From assembly GCF_001570565.1 (NCBI RefSeq), contig NZ_BBXE01000014.1, forward strand, positions 326,756-390,755: DNA of 64,000 nucleotides, in the 5' to 3' direction. Source of the stretch: Herbidospora yilanensis. GTDB taxonomy: Bacteria > Actinomycetota > Actinomycetes > Streptosporangiales > Streptosporangiaceae. This document shows positions 59,283 through 64,000 of the stretch, piece by piece. The stretch's first letter is position 1; every line of letters starts with the position of its first letter. Below the pieces are notes generated by a model. It did not search any database. It had not been told where the DNA came from and worked only from the letters and a program-made list of their open reading frames with translations. Both the position numbers and the translations under genes were made by a program.

Positions 59283-60392
59283 ATGACCCTCTACGTCTGG
59301 GGTTACCTGCCCGAGTACGAGAAAGAGCGCGACGACATCCTCGACGCCGTCGACACCGTGTTCCGTTCGGGCCGTCTCGTGCTCGGGCCGTCGGTGGAGG
59401 GCTTCGAGCGGGAGTTCGCCGCCTACAACGGGGTCGCCCACTGTGTCGGCGTCGACAACGGGACCAACGCCATCGTGCTCGGCCTGCGCGCCCTCGGGAT
59501 CGGGGCCGGTGACGAGGTCATCACCGTCTCCAACACGGCCGCGCCCACGGTGGTGGCGATCGACGCGGTCGGCGCCGTCCCGGTGTTCGTGGACGTCGAC
59601 CCCGAGACCTACCTGATGGACGTGTCGCAGGTGGCCGCCGCGATCACCGAGCGCACCCGCTGCATCCTGCCCGTCCACCTGTACGGCCAGTGTGTGGACA
59701 TGGCGCCGCTGGAGGCGCTCGCCGAGGAGCACGGCCTGCCGATCCTGGAGGACTGCGCGCAGGCCCACGGCGCCCGCCACCACGGCCGGATCGCCGGCTC
59801 GATGGGCCGCGCCGCCGCCTTCTCCTTCTACCCGACGAAGGTGCTGGGCGCCTACGGCGACGGCGGCTGCACCGTCACCGGCGACGAGGGGGTGGCCGCC
59901 GCCCTACGCCGGCTGCGCTACTACGGCATGGAGGAGCGCTACTACGTCGTCGGCACGCCCGGCTACAACAGCCGCCTCGACGAGGTGCAGGCCGAGATCC
60001 TGCGCCGCAAGCTCACCCGGCTGGACGACTACATCGCCCGGCGGCAGGCCATCGCCGACCGCTATGCCGAGGCGTTCGCCGGCACGGGGCTCCTCACCCC
60101 GAAGACGGCGCCGGGCAACACCCACGTCTACTACGTGTACGTGGTCCGCCACCCCGAACGCGACCGGATCATGGAGGCGCTCAAGGGCCACGGCGTCTCG
60201 CTGAACATCAGCTACCCGTGGCCGGTGCACACCCAGTCGGGCTTCGCCCACCTCGGCTACCGCGAGGGGTCCCTGCCGGTGACCGAGGCGGCGGCGAAGG
60301 AGATCTTCTCGCTGCCGATGTACCCCTCGCTCGGCGACGCCGAGCAGGAACGGGTCATCGCCGCCGTGCACGACGTGCTGGCCGGGCTCTGA
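59283..60392 (+). CDS. DnrJ-like dTDP-3-keto-sugar aminotransferase (DegT/DnrJ/EryC1)
   Basis: A 369-residue PLP enzyme. Start [29 protein letters not shown] for phosphate binding; [16 protein letters not shown]-lysine Lys186 in [30 protein letters not shown]; and [15 protein letters not shown] with [21 protein letters not shown] near the end. This arrangement follows DnrJ of daunosamine biosynthesis closely, from memory, so C3 amination of dTDP-3,4-diketo-2,6-dideoxyhexose is the likely reaction, giving a 3-amino-2,3,6-trideoxysugar. Vancosamine-type pathways use the same step. Followed two bases later by the 2,3-dehydratase gene that makes its substrate. Confidence 0.9.
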   Translation: MTLYVWGYLPEYEKERDDILDAVDTVFRSGRLVLGPSVEGFEREFAAYNGVAHCVGVDNGTNAIVLGLRALGIGAGDEVITVSNTAAPTVVAIDAVGAVPVFVDVDPETYLMDVSQVAAAITERTRCILPVHLYGQCVDMAPLEALAEEHGLPILEDCAQAHGARHHGRIAGSMGRAAAFSFYPTKVLGAYGDGGCTVTGDEGVAAALRRLRYYGMEERYYVVGTPGYNSRLDEVQAEILRRKLTRLDDYIARRQAIADRYAEAFAGTGLLTPKTAPGNTHVYYVYVVRHPERDRIMEALKGHGVSLNISYPWPVHTQSGFAHLGYREGSLPVTEAAAKEIFSLPMYPSLGDAEQERVIAAVHDVLAGL

Positions 60393-60394
60393 CC

Positions 60395-61768
60395 ATGACC
60401 GCACTCGCCTCATCGGCGGAGGGCACCGACGACGGCGCGCTCATGACCACCGCCGAGATCCACGGCTGGTGGGCCGAGCGGCTCGCCGCCGGCCGCTTCG
60501 ACGTGCGCAGGATCCCCTTCTCCGCCCTCGACGACTGGTCGTTCCACCCCGACACCGGCAACCTCGGCCACGCGAGCGGCCGCTTCTTCACCATCGAGGG
60601 CCTGCGGGTGCGGGACGGCGGGGCCGACACCTGGGCCCAGCCGATCATCAACCAGCCCGAGATCGGCGTGCTCGGCATCGTCGTCAAACGGTTCGACGGG
60701 GTCCTGCACTGCCTCATGCAGGCCAAGATGGAGCCGGGCAACGTCAACACCCTGCAGATCTCGCCGACGGTGCAGGCCACGCGGAGCAACTACACACGGG
60801 TGCACCGCGGCGCGCTGCCCCCCTACCTCGACCTGTTCATGGGGGAGCGGCGCGGCAAGGTCCTGGTCGACGTGCTCCAGTCGGAGCAGGGCGCCTGGTT
60901 CTGGCGCAAGCGCAACCGCAACATGGTCGTGGAGGTCACCGGAGACCTGCCGGTGCTGGAGGACTTCGCCTGGCTCACCCTGGCCCAGATCCGCGAGCTG
61001 ACCAGGATCGAGAACCTCGTCAACATGGACGCCAGGACGGTGTTGTCCTGTCTTCCGTTCGAGATGCCCGAACGGCCCGGCCGGCCGCGCGACGCGTTCG
61101 GGGAGGCGCTGCTGCGCTCGTACCGGCGGCCGCAGGACACGCTGCACACGGCGGGCGAGGCGCTGAGCTGGTTCACCGAGGCCAAGACCCGCTGCGACTG
61201 GACGGCCCGGCTGGTGCCGCTCGACTCGGTGAAGGGCTGGGAACGCGGCGAGTACGAGTTGTCCGAGCGGGACGGCCGGCTCTTCGAGATCATCGCGGTC
61301 GAGGTGGAGGCCAGGACCCGGGAGGTGACCCGCTGGACGCAGCCGCTGCTGCACCCGTGCGGGCAGGGCCGCGCGGTCTTCCTGGCCCGGCCGATCGACG
61401 GCGTCCTGCACCTGCTCGTCCAGGCCCGGCCCGAATACGGTCTGGTGGACATGGTGGAGATGGCGCCGACGGTGCACCTGCCGCCCGGCGTGGAACCCCA
61501 TGACGTGGAGGACGCGTTCCTGCGCGACGTCCTGCTCTCCCGGACCGGCGTGACCCGCTACGACACGGTGCTCTCCGAGGAGGGAGGGCGGTTCTACCGG
61601 GCGCTGACGCGCTACCAGATCGTCGAGGTGGGCGACGAGATCCCCATCGATGTTCCGCCGAACTTCCGCTGGATGACGGTCCGGCAACTCCTGGACCTGC
61701 TCCACCACGGCCATTATCTGAACATCGAGGCCCGTAGCCTGCTCGCCTGCCTGCACAGCCTGTGCTGA
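60395..61768 (+). CDS. NDP-hexose 2,3-dehydratase
   Basis: A 457-residue enzyme with two tandem repeats of the NDP-hexose 2,3-dehydratase fold. Repeat 1 has GRFFTIEGLRVRDGG, QPIINQPEIGVLGIVVKRFDGVLHCLMQAKMEPGN and SPTVQATRSNYTRVHRG; repeat 2 has FEIIAVEVEARTREVTRWTQPLLHP, VLHLLVQARPEYG and MAPTVHL. It removes the C2 hydroxyl from dTDP-4-keto-6-deoxyglucose to give the 3,4-diketo-2,6-dideoxy intermediate used by both 3-aminotransferases and 3-ketoreductases (TylX3/DnmT/EryBVI class). Located two bases after the DnrJ-like gene, in operon with the next glycosyltransferase. Confidence 0.93.
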   Translation: MTALASSAEGTDDGALMTTAEIHGWWAERLAAGRFDVRRIPFSALDDWSFHPDTGNLGHASGRFFTIEGLRVRDGGADTWAQPIINQPEIGVLGIVVKRFDGVLHCLMQAKMEPGNVNTLQISPTVQATRSNYTRVHRGALPPYLDLFMGERRGKVLVDVLQSEQGAWFWRKRNRNMVVEVTGDLPVLEDFAWLTLAQIRELTRIENLVNMDARTVLSCLPFEMPERPGRPRDAFGEALLRSYRRPQDTLHTAGEALSWFTEAKTRCDWTARLVPLDSVKGWERGEYELSERDGRLFEIIAVEVEARTREVTRWTQPLLHPCGQGRAVFLARPIDGVLHLLVQARPEYGLVDMVEMAPTVHLPPGVEPHDVEDAFLRDVLLSRTGVTRYDTVLSEEGGRFYRALTRYQIVEVGDEIPIDVPPNFRWMTVRQLLDLLHHGHYLNIEARSLLACLHSLC

Positions 61769-61784
61769 CGTCCCGGAGTCCCTG

Positions 61785-62888
61785 ATGCGCCTGCTGTTCA
61801 CGACCGCGCCGCTGCGCGGCCACCTCCATCCCCTGGTGCCGCTGGCCTGGGCCGCGCGTGCCTGCGGGCACGAGGTCCTGGTGGGGACGGCGGAGGCGTT
61901 CTGCGCCGCCGTCGCCGCCTCCGGGCTGCCGGTCGCCTCGCTCGGCCCCGCCGGCGGGTTCGTCGAACTGGCCGGCGCGGAGCGGGCCACGCCCGATCCG
62001 GCCGGCCGCAGGCGGGCGCACGGCCGGGCGTTCGCCCTCATCGCGGCCGACGTCCTGCCGGGCGCCCGCAGGGTCGTCGCCGACTGGCGTCCCGACCTGA
62101 TCGTGAGCGAACGGGCCGAGTTCGCCGGGCCGCTCGCCGCGGCCGCCGCGGGGGTGCCCCAGGTGGAGTACCGGTGGGGCATCGCGCCCCTGGAGGAGTA
62201 CCCCGAGGCCGCGGCGGAGGAGTTCGGGGTCCGGCCGCCGCCGCCCGTCCGGGTGCTCGACCCCTGGCCGGCCCGGCTACGACAGGCGCACGCCGCGCAC
62301 CACCAGAGCATCCGCGACATGCCCTACAGCGGGGAGGCCCGGGTGCCCGAATGGGCGCTGCGGCCCCGCGTGCGCCCCCGGGTGTGCGTGACGTTCGGCA
62401 CCGTCGTGCCGCGTCTCGGCGGCGGACAGGTGGACGACCTGCTCCTGCCCATGCTCCGATCGTTGTCCGGGCTCGGCGCCGAGATCGTGGTGGCCGCCGA
62501 AGAACAGGTCCTGGCCGCCCGGCCGGAGCTCGCCGAGGCCGCCGACCACGTCGGCCGCCTGCCGCTCGCGCAGGTGCTGCCGGTCTGCGACGTGCTGGTC
62601 AGCCACGGCGGGCACAACACCGTGCTGACGGCGCTGGCGGCCGGTGTCCCGCAACTCGTCATTCCGCAGTTCGACGACCAGTTCGACAACGCCGACGCGG
62701 TGGCCGGAGCCGGGGCCGGGCTGCGGCTGGACCCCGGCGCGGCCACCCCGGAGGCGGTGGCCGCGCGGTGCCGGGAGCTCCTCGGCGACCGGCGGCACGC
62801 CGAGGCCGCGGCCGGCCTGGCCGCCGAGATCGCCGCGCAGCCGAGCCCGGCCGACGTGGTGACCCTGTTGGAGAAGCCGGCGAGCTGA
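61785..62888 (+). CDS. Ninth glycosyltransferase, divergent from the tandem array
   Basis: A 367-residue GT-B enzyme with MRLLFTTAPLRGHLHPLVPLAW at the N-terminus, VSHGGHNTVLTALAAG in the donor domain and QFDDQFDNADAV as the donor-contact segment. It is about 50 residues shorter than the eight array members and uses HGGHNT instead of HHGGxGT, so it belongs to another branch of GT1 (more like other antibiotic glycosyltransferases). The position in the sugar operon and the difference suggest a special role, such as the first sugar on the aglycone or a side-branch sugar. Downstream gap of 26 bases to the epimerase gene. Confidence 0.88.
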   Translation: MRLLFTTAPLRGHLHPLVPLAWAARACGHEVLVGTAEAFCAAVAASGLPVASLGPAGGFVELAGAERATPDPAGRRRAHGRAFALIAADVLPGARRVVADWRPDLIVSERAEFAGPLAAAAAGVPQVEYRWGIAPLEEYPEAAAEEFGVRPPPPVRVLDPWPARLRQAHAAHHQSIRDMPYSGEARVPEWALRPRVRPRVCVTFGTVVPRLGGGQVDDLLLPMLRSLSGLGAEIVVAAEEQVLAARPELAEAADHVGRLPLAQVLPVCDVLVSHGGHNTVLTALAAGVPQLVIPQFDDQFDNADAVAGAGAGLRLDPGAATPEAVAARCRELLGDRRHAEAAAGLAAEIAAQPSPADVVTLLEKPAS

Positions 62889-62914
62889 TCGCCGGACCGA
62901 AGCGAGGAGCCCCG

Positions 62915-63541
62915 ATGTTCCAGGCGCATCTGATGACCGAGTTGTCGATCCCGGGCGCGTTCCGGCTGACCCCGCAGCGGTACGACGACGTGCGCGGCTA
63001 CTTCATGGAGGGCTTCCGCGGCGACGTCGTCTCCGAGGCCATCGGCTACCCGTTCGTGACCGGGCAGGTGAACTGGTCGTCCAGCCGCCGCGGCACCCTG
63101 CGCGGCATCCACGGCACCACGTTGCCGCCCGGCCAGGCCAAGCTCGTCACCTGCGTGCGCGGGGCGGTGCTCGACGTGGTCGTGGACCTGAGGGTGGGCT
63201 CGCCGACCTACGGCAAGTACGAGCTGACCCGCCAGGAGGCCGACTCCGGCACCGCCGTCTACCTGTCCGACGGGCTCGGCCACGCCTTCCTGGCGCTGAC
63301 CGACGACGCCTGCATGAACTACGTGTGCTCGGCGGCGTACGTGCCGGGCACCATGATCGAGATCGACCCGCTGGACCCGAGGATCGGCATCCCGTGGCCG
63401 CTCACCGGACCTCCGATCATGTCGGAGAAGGACGCGGGCGCCCCCACCCTGGACGAGGCCGAGGCGAAGGGGATTCTCCCCACCTACGAGGACTGCCTGG
63501 CCCACTACGCCGCGCTGAAGGCGGACCCCTGGCGGCGCTGA
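62915..63541 (+). CDS. dTDP-4-keto-6-deoxyhexose 3,5-epimerase-like protein
   Basis: A 208-residue cupin-fold epimerase (RmlC/EvaD/DnmU class). YDDVRGYFMEGFRG, NWSSSRRGTLRGIHGTTLPPGQAKLVTCVRG with catalytic His66, VLDVVVDLRVGSPTYG and LGHAFLALTDDACMNYVCS are present. It inverts C5, or C3 and C5, of the keto sugar, turning D- into L-sugars such as rhamnose- or vancosamine-type units. The ATG at 62915 (AGCGAGGAG upstream) is chosen because the frame extends far upstream without homology. Last complete gene of the window. Confidence 0.9.
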   Translation: MFQAHLMTELSIPGAFRLTPQRYDDVRGYFMEGFRGDVVSEAIGYPFVTGQVNWSSSRRGTLRGIHGTTLPPGQAKLVTCVRGAVLDVVVDLRVGSPTYGKYELTRQEADSGTAVYLSDGLGHAFLALTDDACMNYVCSAAYVPGTMIEIDPLDPRIGIPWPLTGPPIMSEKDAGAPTLDEAEAKGILPTYEDCLAHYAALKADPWRR

Positions 63542-63585
63542 TGCCCCCTGCCCGATCACCCCTGTTGTTGAGCGGAGTTCATGTG

Positions 63586-64000
63586 ATGAGTGCCAGGACC
63601 CCCGACGGGCTGCGGATGGCGGTCATGGGCTGCGCCGACATCGCGTGGCGGCGGACGCTGCCGGCGATGGCCGGCGATCCCCGCGTACACGTCGCGGCGA
63701 TCGCCAGCCGCGACCTCAAGCGGGCCGAGCGGTTCGCCGACCGGTTCGGCGGCGTGGCCGTCGAAGGGTACGCGGCGCTGCTGGAGCGCACCGACCTCGA
63801 CGCCGTCTACATCCCGCTGCCCGCGCTGCTGCACGCCGAGTGGGTCGAACGCGCGCTGCGCGCGGGACTGCACGTCCTGGTCGAGAAGCCCATGACGGGC
63901 AGTCACGCCGAGACCGCCCGGCTGGTGGCGCTGGCCCGCTCGCGCGGGCTGGTCCTGCTGGAGAACTACATGTTCCTGCACCACTCGCAGCACGGCGCGG
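63586..64000 (+). CDS. Gfo/Idh/MocA-family NDP-hexose 3-ketoreductase, 3' end outside window
   Basis: The first 138 residues of a Gfo/Idh/MocA oxidoreductase: LRMAVMGCADIAWRRTLPAM (dinucleotide fold), AIASRDLKRAERFADRFG, DAVYIPLPALLHAEW and EKPMTGSHAETARLV with the catalytic EKP motif. This branch includes the KijD10/UrdT-like C3 ketoreductases that act after the 2,3-dehydratase, giving 2,6-dideoxysugars such as digitoxose or olivose. With the aminotransferase, the cluster can therefore branch to both neutral and 3-amino deoxysugars. The gene is cut by the window edge. Confidence 0.85.
   Translation, partial: MSARTPDGLRMAVMGCADIAWRRTLPAMAGDPRVHVAAIASRDLKRAERFADRFGGVAVEGYAALLERTDLDAVYIPLPALLHAEWVERALRAGLHVLVEKPMTGSHAETARLVALARSRGLVLLENYMFLHHSQHGA

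Noticed and set aside
1..64000. CRISPR arrays, insertion sequences, prophage, tRNA or rRNA genes
   Set aside because: No regular direct repeats, transposase or integrase motifs, or RNA gene signatures were recognised by reading; a dedicated tRNA scan was not possible.

Overview
The window is high-GC actinomycete DNA with genes packed head to tail. Translation coupling through ATGA, GTGA or TGATG overlaps is very common. LuxR/LAL and MmyB-like regulators, many secreted proteins, a LigD-type polymerase and GlnII fit a filamentous actinomycete, possibly Streptosporangiales. That lineage is an impression from gene style and was not tested. No rRNA, tRNA, insertion sequence or CRISPR array was recognised, and no gene-free stretch exceeds 300 bases.

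Bases 1-27600 hold general and accessory genes. They include secreted proteins (a truncated orphan, a ricin-type lectin, a beta-helix protein, a GH30 glycosidase with a ricin domain, an M6 metalloprotease). Three regulator/target units follow: SDR with a MmyB-like regulator, GH30 with LacI, and MFS with a MmyB-like regulator. There is a three-gene toxin-antitoxin-like operon, a decayed phosphotransferase, a ribokinase/LigD-polymerase pair, a GMC oxidoreductase with a cysteine-nucleophile hydrolase, a large LAL regulator and glnII.

Bases 27970-36956 are a potassium uptake operon. An APC-superfamily permease is followed by two mini membrane proteins (the second is KdpF), KdpA, KdpB, an enlarged KdpC and KdpD. 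No kdpE follows. A NADAR-family gene, convergent with kdpD, marks the edge of the next region.

Bases 37685-64000 and beyond are a biosynthetic gene cluster. It contains a glucose-1-phosphate thymidylyltransferase, a truncated AMP-binding ligase, a tyrosine ammonia-lyase-like MIO enzyme, two methyltransferases, eight tandem EryCIII-like glycosyltransferases plus a ninth divergent one, and an acyl carrier protein. It also has two GNAT-fold proteins, a YdbS/YdbT pair, and deoxysugar enzymes: 2,3-dehydratase, DnrJ-like 3-aminotransferase, 3,5-epimerase, 4-ketoreductase, an aldo-keto reductase and a Gfo/Idh/MocA ketoreductase. The lyase closely resembles, from memory, the saccharomicin tyrosine ammonia-lyase Sam8. 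The gene set fits a heavily glycosylated small phenylpropanoid of the saccharomicin (heptadecaglycoside) kind. In the proposed logic tyrosine gives p-coumarate, the ligase and ACP activate it, a GNAT protein may transfer it, and the glycosyltransferases build a long deoxy/amino-sugar chain. dTDP-glucose 4,6-dehydratase, a coumarate hydroxylase, exporters, cluster regulators and glycosyltransferase activator proteins are not in the window. The cluster runs off the right edge.
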